From Lagopus muta (taxonomy: Eukaryota; Chordata; Aves; Galliformes; Phasianidae): a stretch of 64,000 nucleotides of DNA. The notes beneath the pieces were generated by a model, which had not been told where the DNA came from, did no database searches, and was given only the letters and a program-made list of their open reading frames with translations. The DNA lies in the NCBI RefSeq assembly GCF_023343835.1, contig NC_064436.1, positions 50,133,883 through 50,197,882 on the forward strand, in the 5' to 3' direction. Made by a program: the position numbers and the translations under genes. Of the stretch, positions 48,943 through 60,697 are shown in pieces; the stretch's first letter is position 1; every line of letters begins with the position of its first letter.

Positions 48943-51765
48943 CCCAACAAAGATCCTGAAAATAAATGATGGTTTATTGTGCCTTTTAGAATTGATGTTT
49001 TTAGCGAGAACTGCTCATTCTTGAGTACCTTAAATAACTCTGACCAGGACTGGTACTTGAGTGTTTAGCATCCTTGCTGTCATTAATTTAAGTCTGGTTT
49101 ATAAAATCTCTTTGATATTTAACAAACTACGAAGCTCGCCTTATAGGCATACATTTGATAGATTCTTGATTTTATATATATTTTTCCTTCTTCAAACTTC
49201 ACTTGATTTCAATAAAAAGCTATTTATTCTAGAAGAGTTTAATTAGTGTTGGTTATAATAGTTAGCTTTCAATTTCCAGTAGATTGAGAGCTATGAGTAT
49301 AAAATGTTATTGGAAAAAGGGAGTATTGGGCAAAGCCGAGCAGTTTTAAACAGTTTTCATAAAGAAGATGTACAGTTACAGACTGTCTCAAAAAGCTTTA
49401 AAAAGTTTTTAATTTGATGGTATTGTGTTTTAATACATAGTAAGCTAATATTGCAAGGTAACATACTGAAATAATTCAAAAGAAGCTTGAACAAAAATGT
49501 CCTATTTTTTTACTTAATTTAAAAGTACTTCCTATTTTGATTCCATTTAATTATGTAGATAAAATCAAAATGTGTTGGATATGTAAAACATTGTTTGCCT
49601 GTATAACTTACTTACATAAGGTATTTTAAGACCTGGTATGTGCGAGAACTGAATTTGTACATTGCTTCTTCAATAAGAAGATTTAGAAGTGGTGCCTGTT
49701 TTTACTGCCTTTAACACTACACTTTGCAGTTTTGTAGTGATATGGACATTGCCATATTAGTCAGCCTTTCTTCAATTTGCATATCGGATGTATTTTTAAC
49801 AAAGTAGTTTATATACAACTTTTGTACTACCAAGCAGATAATAAAAGATTGATTCTTAAACTCGCTTGTGATTTCTTCAAACCTGCCTCGTTGTGTAGAT
49901 CTTGACCATGACACATTCTGAGCTTCTAACGTGTAATGTTAAGCTCTTAGCCCTATGAGTTTTTGTTTGTGGAGGTTAGGCTGTTGTGTGATGTTCTTCC
50001 TTACTATTTTCTTGGCAAATAATCTACTTGCTCTGTATTTATCTTGGAAAGAAGAAAATATAAGCTTTACTCTGAACTGGTATCTGACTGAAGACCTTTT
50101 GCCTTTAATTGCCCTTAATATCAGGGCTTTTAACTTTTTATTGTATGTGATGTTGAGCTTTTAGAAAATACGCAACATTCTCATTATTCTCAATTGTTTT
50201 TTGTAAGGTATGGAAAGAAAAAAATACAAATGACAGGAAGCTCTTTGCAGTTGCTTCCTCTGTGTCTCTCAGTGATATTACAATGCTTAATTTGTTACAT
50301 TATGTTCTCACAGATGACTGCAGTCTGCAAATGGCATTACAATGAATTTTGCTGTATGAATAGGTGAAGGAAGCTCAAAGCAAGATGTTGTGGCTAGCTG
50401 GATGTAATTATCAGTGTACCATCCTGTTTGCAATTCTTCTGTTCATTATTTCAGTGTTTCCTAGCTGCATCACACAAGGTCTGTTTTGAGATCTGGGCTC
50501 GTTGAGTTTTAAAAGTTTATATGCAGCAGTGGTTTGCAATCAGAACTTGGAAAAATAAAAAGAAAGAAAAACATTCTTCCAGGCCTCTGTTTTCTCAGAG
50601 AATTGTGACAGTGCTACTAGAAGATTAATGGAATTTGAAAACACATTTAGATTGTCATTTCCAGATACATTCTTTTCCTTTTCATCTACATAACAAAATA
50701 ACCATAGTGTGATATTCTGTGTGTCTTGTTTTTTCCTTTTGTGTGTTTTCTACACTCAGCTCCTTGACATTTCTACTGCTTGCAGTAACAATTTCAGGTT
50801 ATATTTAATTGAAAACTAAGTACAAATTTGACCGTCATCAAGCTTTGAAAATATAATTATAACAATTCTGTAATACATATACTTTTATTAGCTGTACATT
50901 GAATAAATAACAATTTCTGTTTTGAAGTTTGGGACATGTTGTAATTGAACTGGCATAAATCAGTCCTCAAAAGAAATGTGACTTTTTTTTTTACCAGAAG
51001 GAAACTGTTATTTCCCCCCAACACACTGCTTTATTTTATTACTTGAGGCGTTATGCCAAAACTCCTCAGTCTACCTCATGTTGCTGTAGCAAAACAGATA
51101 AGGGAACTACTGTTTACTAATACCTGATTTTATTGGTGAAGAGTACGTGTCCAATGCATCCTTGAAACATGGTAGACATGAAAGAGTTTTTCTCATTTCT
51201 GATTTTGTGACCAACACTTAGTTTAAAAGCATGCTGTAATGTACCGGGTGGCTCTTCACTCTTTTCTTTCTGAATTCTTTCTGCTACTCAAAAGTACAGA
51301 AATCCTGACAAAACTGAAACTTCATGATTCTTCTGCTGACAAGTGTTTGTGTCATATGCGGAAAGATGCTTCATGCAGATGGTAAGATTTTAAAAACAAA
51401 GAATAGTACCAATGTGCCTTCCTTCTTGTTTCGAATGTGGGGGTAGCTGTTGCATCTGTGCACTTTCTGTAGAAGTTAACCCAGGCTGTTCCTGTTGCAC
51501 TGGTGAATGTGTGGGCTCCCCTAGGCCTGCAGCCGTCATGCTGGCAGACAGGAGGGGGAGGTGGGGGCCATGCTGTGTGACAGGAAAAGTGTCAGAAAGT
51601 AGTGTTCTCCCCTCCGCCCCAATAAACTGAGCTTGTGCTTACTGCATACTGATAGAAAATGGTGTGGGAAACAGTTTATTCTAGCATGGTATTGCTGATG
51701 CCTCCCAGGATAGAATGTGAGCATGTGCTTCTTCTAAGGAGTTACGTTTCCTGAGTGTTTAATGG
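48943..51765 (+). other. Downstream of RELL1, possible long 3' UTR
   Basis: AT-rich with AATAAA signals near 48958, 49212, 49838, 50553, 50903 and 51622. The one near 49838 is followed by GT-rich sequence, as is the one near 51622. No coding exon seen. Confidence 0.4.
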
Positions 51766-52207
51766 ATCATAGAATCATAGAATCACTAAGGTTGGAAAAG
51801 ACCTAAAAGATCACCCAGTCCAACCGTTCACCTATTCCCAATAGCTCCCACTAAACCATGTCCCTCAACGCAACATCCAGTCTTTCCTTGAACACCCCCA
51901 GGCTTGGTGACTCCACCACCTCCCTGGGCAGTCCATTCCAGTGCCTGACCACCCTTTCTGAAAAGTAATACTTCCTCATGTCCAGCCTGAATCTCCCCTG
52001 CCGTAGCTTGAAACCATTCCCCCTGGTCCTATCACTAATGACACGAGAGAAGAGGCCGACCCCCAGCTCACTACAACCTCCCTTCAGGAAGTTATAGAGA
52101 GCAATGAGGTCTCCCCTGAGCCTCCTCTTCTCCAGGCTGAACATTCCCAGCTCCTTCAGCCTCTCCTCATATGGCCTGTGTTCCAGATGGATGTTGAATG
52201 CTCCCAC
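51766..52207 (-). mobile_element. CR1 LINE, 3' fragment, young-looking, minus orientation
   Basis: Begins ATCATAGAATCATAGAATCA, then GGTTGGAAAAGACCTAAAAG, CCATGTCCCTCAACG and CTCCTCATATGGCCTGTGTT. The minus strand keeps an open frame of 118 codons ([20 protein letters not shown]), the C-terminal part of the CR1 ORF2 region. Confidence 0.95.
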
Positions 52208-52550
52208 CTGTGCCCTGCAGGTGGCTCACAGTGCTAATCAGCCTGTACCCATCTAAACCACTGTTACTGAGCAATTCGGAGCAGTTTGATCCTTTTTCTT
52301 GCTAGGTATGTAATATTACTGCTAATAGCCAAAGACTGCACTTATGCTTTCTTGTTTGTTTATTTGATGAACAAAGCATGTAGCTGTACTAGTAAAAGTG
52401 AGCTTTGATTTTTGTACTGTTCTGTGAAGCCTTGTGTTTGATTAGGACTCTTGAGGACAGCTTTGAGTTAGGCCCAAAGTACTGTCTGTCTGTTACAGAT
52501 GCTGGATATACTTTCCATCTTTTTCTTTATGGTTTTTGTTTTGATTTGTG

Positions 52551-52580
52551 GGGCACATATGATAAGGGCACATATGATAA
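52551..52580. repeat. 15-base tandem duplication
   Basis: GGGCACATATGATAA occurs twice with no spacer. Confidence 0.95.
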
Positions 52581-52799
52581 GGTACCACTGCTCTGTTTCC
52601 TACTGCAGTCTGACATCACCTCTTGCTCTAGACAAGCTGCCCTGCTGCCCACGGGCGCCACCTGTGACCCAGCATGCTTGATTTTGTAACTACCATTCAT
52701 ACAGAGCTGCAAGACTCCCAGATAGACTAAGGACTGTGTTTGGTCATCTGGTGGAGAAAATTAATTAAAGAATGTGTCAGGCTGGAGCAAGGAGGGAAA

Positions 52800-52912
52800 A
52801 CTCAGTGATGTGGGATGGGAGGAGCCCTTTGTCCTGGCTCAGAGAGAGAAAGAGGGCAGAGCGCAGGCCTGCAGCGCTAGAAGATGGCGGGAGCATGTGA
52901 GGAGACGTAATG
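52800..52912 (+). promoter_or_regulatory. Candidate orphan promoter and first exon with YY1 site
   Basis: A small CpG cluster with the YY1-type motif AAGATGGCGG at 52881-52890 and a splice donor TAATG|GTAAGG at 52912/52913. The ATG in the YY1 motif opens a frame of only 8 codons, ending TAA at 52908-52910. No downstream gene on this strand is identified. Motif evidence only. Confidence 0.35.
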
Positions 52913-53939
52913 GTAAGGTGTGAGAACTGCGCAGTGAGCAACTTCTGGGCTGTTTTAGAGCTCAGAGCATGGGCTGCCGTGTTTTGCTGTGAATTTGGGT
53001 TTGAAGCATCAAGTTATTTGTACTGGGGATGGGCCTTAGTCCAGGGCTGATAGGTGCTTGTTTGTGGGAAGTGTTGGGCTGCCAACACTTTTTACCTTGG
53101 TCTCTGGCATCTGCAGAGTGGGACTGTTGTATCTTAACAGAAATAGCTCTTTTAAAATTATACCTCTGCAACTCCTTGTGACAGACTTGCAGTGGCATGA
53201 AGGTTTGCTACTACGCCATCCTGTTCCCTAGAGCTGTATTGGCAAGTGGATTTTTCTATCAGTGTAACTGCTCACTTCACACACTCAAGCCCTCTGATTT
53301 TTTTCCTGTTTCCATTACTACCTGTCATTTCCTTACCTGAGAACAGGAAAGGGCAGAATCCCAAGTTTGAGGGAAGCTTACCTTGCTGTCCTAAAAAAAA
53401 TAAGTAAATGTAGCCATCTAAATGCTTATAGGAGTTTCAGATGCCTTCAGGGCTTCTGGCTGACAAAAAGTGAATTGGGAACCTCTGGTATAAGCAGTCC
53501 ACGTGTGATCAGTCATTCTGTGATCACTTCTTTGTTGTTTTAAACATGCACTACTCTTGGTTCCTGCTTTCATCCCTCTACTCGGTGTGGATACATCGCT
53601 GTATGCCCAGTGAGGTGCCCAGGTAAGGTGGTATGATGTTTGCATGGAATAAGATAATATTTTGAAATTGTCTTAAAAGCATAGTAGATATTTAACTACT
53701 GGCCTTTTAGTATCCTGACTTACAGTCGTAACAATGATCCCTGAAAAGCAGCAGCTTTAGGAGGATGTTTAAATATCCATCCCATATCGCAGTTTCTACT
53801 TTTACTACGTGTGTAGGTGTGCAGGGGGACACGTGCAGGAACGCGATGGTTTGTGTCCCCTGTGTGTTTGGTGTAGAGCAGCTGGAACGTGTTTGTGGCA
53901 GCAGAGGGAGCTATTGACGCTTTTATGGATTATTCAAGA

Positions 53940-54190
53940 AAGCTCAGAGCGCGCGCCGAAATGTTTTAAAAGCACCGAGAAGCCCCAGTTCAATCAGAGG
54001 TACCTCACCTGCTGCTTAGTAATTGCATTTCGCTGCTCTGGGGCTGGGCAGCGGGGGCCCCGCCAGCAGGGCGCAGTGCTGGGGCGGGGGCTGCCCCGTT
54101 CCTGCCCTGTCCCCATCCCGTCCCCGGGGGGCAGAGCCGAGCCGAGCCCCACCGCTGTGCCCTTCCCGGAGCCGGGAAGTGGCTGCTGCA
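53940..54190. promoter_or_regulatory. Small CpG island in the RELL1-C4orf19 intergenic region
   Basis: About 250 bases of high GC and many CpGs (GCGCGCCG, GGGGCGGGGG, GCCGAGCCGAGCC) with a CTCF-like core CCAGCAGGGCGC at 54063-54074. Not at either neighbour's known first exon. Candidate distal promoter or enhancer. Confidence 0.45.
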
Positions 54191-54600
54191 ATTACTGAGA
54201 GGAACAACGCAAACCTCTCCTCAAGCCAAATTTTTAATCAAAGCAATGAGAGAGAACAGGACATGTGTGGCTCACGTCAAAACAATAGCTGTGCGCATCA
54301 GCTGCTAATTAACACAAATGCGTGACTCTGGAAAAGCAATTCGCAATTAGGGTGGAATATGTGTATTTATTTTTATTTTGATTAACGTTGGGTTTTTTTC
54401 TTTTTTGAAGCTGCTTTTACTAGCTGAGTTTCATACGCAAGCTTCAATAAACAGGAGATTAATCACTAGAAATTAACAATAACTGAAATGAGACGGCGTC
54501 ATTGTTCTGGGAAAATGCACAGAATGCTTCATACATTAACCTTTGTGTCACTTGTATCTACCAAACTGTAATTCATTGGGTTAACAGCCTATAACATTTC
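54191..54600. promoter_or_regulatory. Candidate enhancer: cluster of homeodomain/HNF1-like sites
   Basis: Directly beside the CpG island. TAATTA inside GCTAATTAACAC, CAATTCGCAATTAG, GATTAACG, ATTAATCACTAGAAATTAAC and GGGTTAACAG within 400 bases. Density of TAAT/GTTAAC words is what stands out; conservation cannot be tested here. Confidence 0.35.
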
Positions 54601-54754
54601 CTTCGTTCTGGAGGTGGATACTGGGGGGAGTGATGGAGAAACCTGCACTGGTTTTGGCCACAGCGAAGGCTTTTAATACAGCAGCAGACCTTGAATTGGA
54701 AATGCCAAAATTTGCATAGATCTCTGAAGATTTTTCTGAAGGTTTTTATCCTCT

Positions 54755-54755
54755 T

Positions 54756-54787
<32 letters not shown>
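54755..54787. repeat. T-rich run
   Basis: Thirty-odd bases of T with two C interruptions. Confidence 0.9.
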
Positions 54788-56046
54788 AACTTTGTTGCTG
54801 GAATTGATTCTCAAATGAGAACTGCAGGAAAGTAAAGCTTTATTTAGATATCAACCACTGGACGAGAGATGGTTACAACCTATAGCATTAATTCCAGGAG
54901 ATTATTGGCTTGACCTCTGCAGTTTGTCATCAAATGCTTACGTGCTATTTTCATCTCATTGATATATTTGTCTTTGTCCTATTGCTCATAGTCATACTGT
55001 GTCTGTTGTGTACATTCCTCTCCTTTAGAGTAAGTCTCCTTAACCTACTGGCTACCTCATGGTGCAGCTTGGATTGTTAAGAGCAAGGCACAGTGTATGT
55101 GATCACAGGTCATTGAAAATTTGACCAACCTTGGGGTTGAGAGGCTGAGGGCGTTGCCTTGCTTGTGCTTCTGCACCCTCATGAGATGAAACTAATCCCT
55201 GGCTCGGAGTAAATAACAGCGAGAACAAAGAGCAAACAAATTAAACCACAGCCTTCTTGTGACCTGGTTTCATTGTGGGGCTGGTTCAGTGCTTTTTTTT
55301 TATAGTTATCTGCCACCTGACATAGTAACAGGATGCTGTATTTCCTGAAAGACTTGTTTTTTTGTGTTCTTTTTCCCCCCATTGGTAACATACAGAACTG
55401 AATTGTGAAGTATAGAAAAAAGCTGGTATGTTGTTTGGTCTGCAGTCCTTTCAGTTGAGATTCAGGGCAGGGATCTGTTCAGCTTCCACATGGTTTTGTT
55501 TGTGAGGATGGTTGTGACTGCTTATGAACTTCAGCAATAGGGTTAGAAACAAAATCAGGATAGTCTTTGTCTGTCCCAATTCACTGAAAGGATGTTGTTG
55601 GCTGTGTAAAGTCGTCCAAGGAGATACTGCTCATCTCTGACTGAAAGATGGAAGGATGAGGGAGTGGGGAAAGGGGCTCAGACAGTGAGTTGGTCACTGA
55701 CCAAGAGGAGTGATAGGCAGGCTACTGAATAATGATCTGCTCTGAAGCTGTAAAAAAACATTCTAACAGACAAACAAAATCTTTAGTAAAGATGTGACTG
55801 CTTATGCTGAGAGAAATTCCCAAAGCAGCTGGAACACTGCTCGGTCAGTAGCAGCTGACACAAGTAGCATTATCTATAGGTTCAGGGTGAATATTTCTGT
55901 TTATCTTACTGGTTCAATTCCAGTTCTCTTCTGAAGTTTAGAAAGTTACTGTGAAGGTTCAGAATGAATGAAGATTTTAAAATAAATTTCCCTGAGATCA
56001 CAAGTGAAATCCTTAGTGGAGGAGGAGGCTGAGCTGCCTGTCTTTG
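54788..56046. other. Intergenic, nothing recognised
   Basis: No gene or repeat family seen. Confidence 0.6.
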
Positions 56047-56066
56047 AGTGTGTGTGTGTGTGTGTG
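56047..56066. repeat. (GT)10 microsatellite
   Basis: Short GT run ending in GCG. Confidence 0.9.
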
Positions 56067-56718
56067 CGAAATTTGGAAGGCCTGCTCAGGGGAGGAGCTG
56101 GGAACTTTCTACTTTGTTTTCATGATGGCAAGGAAGGAGGAAATATAATAAAATTATTTTCCAAGGGCAGTTCTTGTTGGAAAGGCCAATGAGGATTCTT
56201 TATATGCGTCCAACAGTCTTAAGCACTGTGTGCGATACAGATGTACAGAAACCTGGAACACTGTCTGAAGCAACTCTGTTGATAATGCTTTCTTTAAAAA
56301 TAAATTAGTTCCCTTGTAGACTGACTTCGATAAACTTTCTTGTGTTCTTAGTGTGTCACAGTTCAAGATAAATAATCCATTAAGTGAAATGATTTCAATG
56401 TAATTAAAATGTTCAGTTTAAGCATTTGAATAAATGTATGAAATACTGTATAAATAGGCTGTTATAAATGTTCATATATTCTATTCTTGTTTAGCCAAAT
56501 GTGATATATTGGCAAGAATTAATCTTATGGAAAATTAAATCACATTTAGAAAATTAAAACTGCAGATGCAACATGAGGGAAATATTAATTTTTATCTTTT
56601 TAGTTAGTGTTTCTTGTTTCATGAATTTACATGATAAAAATTGCATTTTTAGATTACTTTAAAGCATCTTTTAGCAAATAATGACTTTCTATTTCTGGAT
56701 TTTAATTTTTAATGGAGA

Positions 56719-56732
56719 GTCTCCATAGCAAC
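56719..56732. promoter_or_regulatory. Candidate RFX X-box
   Basis: GTCTCCATAGCAAC; on the minus strand GTTGCTATGGAGAC, matching the RFX half-site GTTGCYATGG with a second imperfect half. It lies in AT-rich sequence with a nearby CCTTTGTTCTTT (SOX-like). Motif evidence only. Confidence 0.45.
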
Positions 56733-57218
56733 GCTTGCCCAGTCAATTGCCTTTGTTCTTTAAAATTAAAAAAAGAAGTGTGGAATTTATCTATTTCCAG
56801 GTTCCTACTTTCTTGTTATGATTTTGTTTGCTGACCTGAAGAACTCTGCATTGTCGTATCTCGGTTTTTGTTGTTGCTTTGTAAATAAATGTGCCCTGTA
56901 ATACTTAAGGATAAAATCAATTAATTTCCTTGAGTTGGGCGGACTGGGACATCTTCCTTCCCTGTTGTCCATATTTGGGATCTATGCCATGGTCTGAATT
57001 TCTGTTTGTAGTTACCCAGTGCTGACCCACTGCTAAAAGAGAACATTCTAAGCTTACTCACATTCAGCATCTCTTTGCTTACACACAGAAAAACTACATT
57101 TTCCCTTTAAGCTGTCTGCCTACCATTAGAGAATATCCAGTAAAATATGAGCTTCTGAGATGAATTTTTGCATATAATTTCCAGCTTTTGTAATAATTTT
57201 CCATATTGTTTGTTTTTC

Positions 57219-57258
57219 ATTTCTACACAAATGTCTTCACTCTTACGTGTGTAGAAAT
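57219..57258. repeat. Perfect 11-bp inverted repeat with 18-base loop
   Basis: ATTTCTACACA at 57219-57229 and its exact reverse complement TGTGTAGAAAT at 57248-57258. Confidence 0.9.
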
Positions 57259-57439
57259 TCATCAGATACAGAAACATTAATGAGTGTTGGCCAAAGCTCT
57301 CACTCTTTTTGCTTCAAGAGAAAACAGAAACACTTAGGTTCTACTTTATAAATGAACGTACAAAACGTTGGTTTGGACATGGTGTATGTCTGACATTACA
57401 CCCACATATGATGTGACTGATGCTCAGCACGCATACGTG

Positions 57440-57545
57440 TGTAGAATCATAGAATGGTGTGGGTTGGGAGGGACTTTAAAGACCACCCACTTTCAACTGA
57501 CTCACTAGATCAGGCTGCCCAAAGCCCTATCCAGCCTTCATGGTT
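57440..57545 (-). mobile_element. CR1 fragment, minus orientation
   Basis: TAGAATCATAGAATGGTGTG, GGTTGGGAGGGACTTTAAAG and AGGCTGCCCAAAGCC are the reversed CR1 3' end, about 100 bases long. Confidence 0.88.
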
Positions 57546-58789
57546 TTAGATAGGAGGTAAAGGAAATCTGGATGGTGATGATGCCTCATACTTGTTTCAG
57601 AAAAGTTTTTGCACCCTGCAAATTTGAGATATGCAGGTATCTGACTTACTTTTTCAGTCGAGGGGCACTGACCAGGTGTTTTCCCTGCAGTGAATGTAAT
57701 TGTTTTGCAATGCATTGTCTGCTTTAAGGCAATGGGAATGTGACCCAGAACAAACATGCATGGCCCATCTGGTCCTTGCAGAAATTGCAAGCCTAGTGCC
57801 AGTGGTCAAAAGCATTGCCTCAGCAGAGATACCTGATTCAGCATGTTTGGGAGCTGCTTTGGTTTGAAAGTCCTTTGTGAGTAATGTGCTTTGTTTTACT
57901 TCTCTGGGAGAAAGGTAAGAATTGACTTTGATTTGTGTTGGAAGTCCCACGCTTAGAGAAATGGAAAACTTGTTTTTATCTTGCATTGTTTGGATAAAAG
58001 GAGGGAATCTGCATTTAAACAAATTCTTTATGTATTTATACATTGCTTAAGACTCACCTCTTATTCTGATCCTCACATGTGCATTAACGGTTTTAGCATT
58101 CAGCATATACTGTTAGCAAATACATAGTTGATGTTTAATGTGTATCTAATGAAGGATTTACCTTTTATTTACAAAAACCACCAGATAATTTTTCATAAGT
58201 TTAAAAAATTTATTGGGTGCTTAACAGGCTCAGAAATCACAACGTCAGTACAAAATTTCAAGTGTTTCCTATGACAACTGTTAATATCCACCTTTTGATG
58301 AAACAACAGCACTGAGTTGGTCTCTAACTCCTTAGCTTTCCACAAGGAATCCAACAAAAGTAACTCAGTACTCTGAAGATCAGAGGAATAGTAAGCATAC
58401 CAGGAATGCAGGTCTGATATTCTGAGGCTTTAATTCAGCTTGTAAGCTTAATTTTTCCTCCTGTAAGATTAGGGACTACAGTCAAGTCAGAGATGGGACC
58501 TTACTGGCTCTTAGTGGTTATGTATAAACAACACATCTTGCTGGGGAGCTTGAAGACACAACCTCTTTGCAAGCTGTCTTGTTAAGGCAAGTGATGTAGG
58601 CTTGGAAAATTTATCAGAGTTCAGAGATCTCAGGCTGTGGTTTCAAGGTGGTTTTAATCTATCTAGAAGGAATTAATTTTGATCCCTCTTCAGCACTTCT
58701 GTTACTGTGGGCATGGTTCTCATGCTCATTAAACCACCTGACTTTCTCACTCTTGACTTTGGCTTGGCTTCTGCTGTTTTAATAATCTA
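57546..58789. other. Intergenic / possible C4orf19 3' region
   Basis: AT-rich. TTTATT words on plus (AATAAA on minus) near 58027, 58162 and 58205 could serve a long C4orf19 3' UTR. No coding exon recognised. Confidence 0.4.
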
Positions 58790-60132
58790 AATCGACCAAT
58801 TAGACCTATCAGTCTCACCTCAGTGCCAGGAAAGGTTATAGAATGGATAATCTCAGGAGCCATCATGGACCAATTAAAGGTCGACCAGGGAATCCGGCTC
58901 ATTCAGCGTGGGTTTACAAATGGTAGATCCTGTTTGACAAACCTGACTTTGTTCTAAGACAAGGTGACCCATGTAATGGATGAAGGTAAAGCTGTAGATG
59001 TGGTCTGCCTGGGCTTCAGTAAAGCCTTTGACACTGTCCCCCACAGCATCCTCATTGAGAAGCTGGGTGCCCATGGTTTGGATGGGCGTACTGTCTGCTG
59101 GGTGAAACACTGGCTGGATGGCCGAGCCCAGAGTTGTGGCAATGGAGTTAGCTCCAGTTGGCAGCCAGTCGTGAGTGGTGTCCCCCAGGGCTCAGTATTG
59201 GAGCCACTTCTATTTGACATCTTCATTGATGATCTTGATGAGGGGATTGAATGCACCCTCAGTGAGTTTGCAGATGACACCAAGTTGGGAGGGAGTGTTG
59301 ATCTGCCAGAGGGTAGAAAGGCACTACAGAGGGTCCTGGATAGACTGGATCAAGGAGCCCAGGTTAACTGTATGAGTTGCAATGGGGCCAAGTGTTGGGT
59401 TCTGCATTTTTGTCACAACAACCTCAGGTAACCCTGCAGGCTTGGGGAGGAGTGACTAGAAAGCTGCTTGATGGAAAGGGAGCTTGGTGTACTGATGGAC
59501 AGTTGGCTGAATATGAGCCAGCAGTGTGCCCAGATGGCCAAGAAGGCCAATGGCATCCTGGCTTGCATCGGAAACGTTGTGGTGAGCTCCTGTACTTGGC
59601 ACTAGTGAGGCCCCACCTTGAGTACTGTGTTCAGTTTTGGGCACCTCAATACAGAAAGGACACTGAGGTGCTGGAGCAGGTCCAAAGAAGAGCAAAAAGG
59701 CTTGTGAAGGACTTGGAGAATGTGCCATATGAGGAGCTGCTGAAGGAAATGGAGCTATTTAATCTGGGGAAGAGGAGGCTGAGGGGAGATGTTATTGCTC
59801 TCTTCTGATATCTGAAAGGTGCCTACAATGAGAGCAGGGTTGGTCTCTTCTCACTGGTGATGGGTGGCAGGATGAGGGGAAATGGCCTCAAATTAGTTTG
59901 AATATCAGGAAAAACTTCTTTACAGAAAGGGTTGTTAAGCACTGGGATAGGCTCCCCAGGGAGGTGGTTGAACCACCATCCCTGGGTGTGTTAAAAAGCT
60001 GTTTGGATGTGGTGCTCAGGGATGTGATTTAGTGGTGAGTTGTTAGAGTTAAGGTACTGTGGTTAGGTTGTGGTTGTGACCTGATGATCTTGAAGGTCTT
60101 TTCCAACCTGAGCAATGTTATGATTCTATGAA
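58790..60132 (+). mobile_element. CR1 LINE with reverse-transcriptase remnant, 1.35 kb
   Basis: The longest CR1 copy here, 5'-truncated. The frame from 58964 to about 59430 encodes part of the non-LTR reverse transcriptase: [20 protein letters not shown], then SGVPQGSVL, then the catalytic FADDTKL. Frameshifts and stops break it after about 59430, so it is not functional. The 3' part has GTGCCCAGATGGCCAAGAAG, AGTGAGGCCCCACCTTGAGT and the end motif ATGATTCTATGAA at 60119-60131. Confidence 0.95.
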
Positions 60133-60697
60133 AGCGAGTCACTGGGGTATCAGATCAAATCTAGCCAAGGTGTATCAGAAAAAGTGGAGTTATCACTAAC
60201 TCCACCTGTGCCTGAACTGAAGTGTGAGCTGGCTGCCTTCTTCCTTTCACTCTGCGTTATAGAGCTTTGGGTCAGTTTTAATTGTTTGTGCTAACATGAA
60301 AATCTGTGATTTCTAACTCCATGTCTTCTGTAGTTCAGTTTTAAATAATGGATTTTTTCTGAACCTGGAAAATGCAGTGTGTACAGATCCTCCTGAGAGT
60401 CAAAACAGAGGGAAATGTTTGTGTGAGACCAGATGAGGTGGATATACAGCAGAATATCCTGTGTGTAAGGAATGATGCTTTGCCCTCCTGGTTTGTCCTG
60501 TACAGAAGAGTGTGTGTGCCTCAGGCAGTAGAAGTTAGAAGGCTGTATAAAACATTTGAAGGCATAGAGATTTAGTCCCAACTCTTTTAATATATATGTT
60601 TTGTAACAGCTGTCCCCATGAACAGCACATGCATTCATGTAAATCCAGGAAAAAAAATATCTGGATCTCACCCAGTGTATCAGAAAGAGATCTTCAT
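60133..60697 (-). other. C4orf19 3' untranslated region, proximal part
   Basis: Follows the C4orf19 stop on the minus strand. A variant polyadenylation signal ATTAAA (minus) lies at about 60586-60591, giving a short form; a longer 3' UTR running through the CR1 insertion is also possible. The 126-codon minus-strand frame at 60291-60671 has no recognised homology. Confidence 0.45.

Noticed and set aside
55911-55921. GGTTCAATTCC matches a tRNA B box
   Set aside because: No A box at the right distance and no cloverleaf stems around it.
58964-59431. 155-codon reverse-transcriptase-like frame as a host gene
   Set aside because: Clearly the CR1 reverse transcriptase, truncated and frameshifted; part of a mobile element rather than a host gene.
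60291-60671. 126-codon minus-strand frame just downstream of the C4orf19 stop
   Set aside because: Lies in the probable 3' UTR; composition and lack of recognisable similarity give no support for coding.
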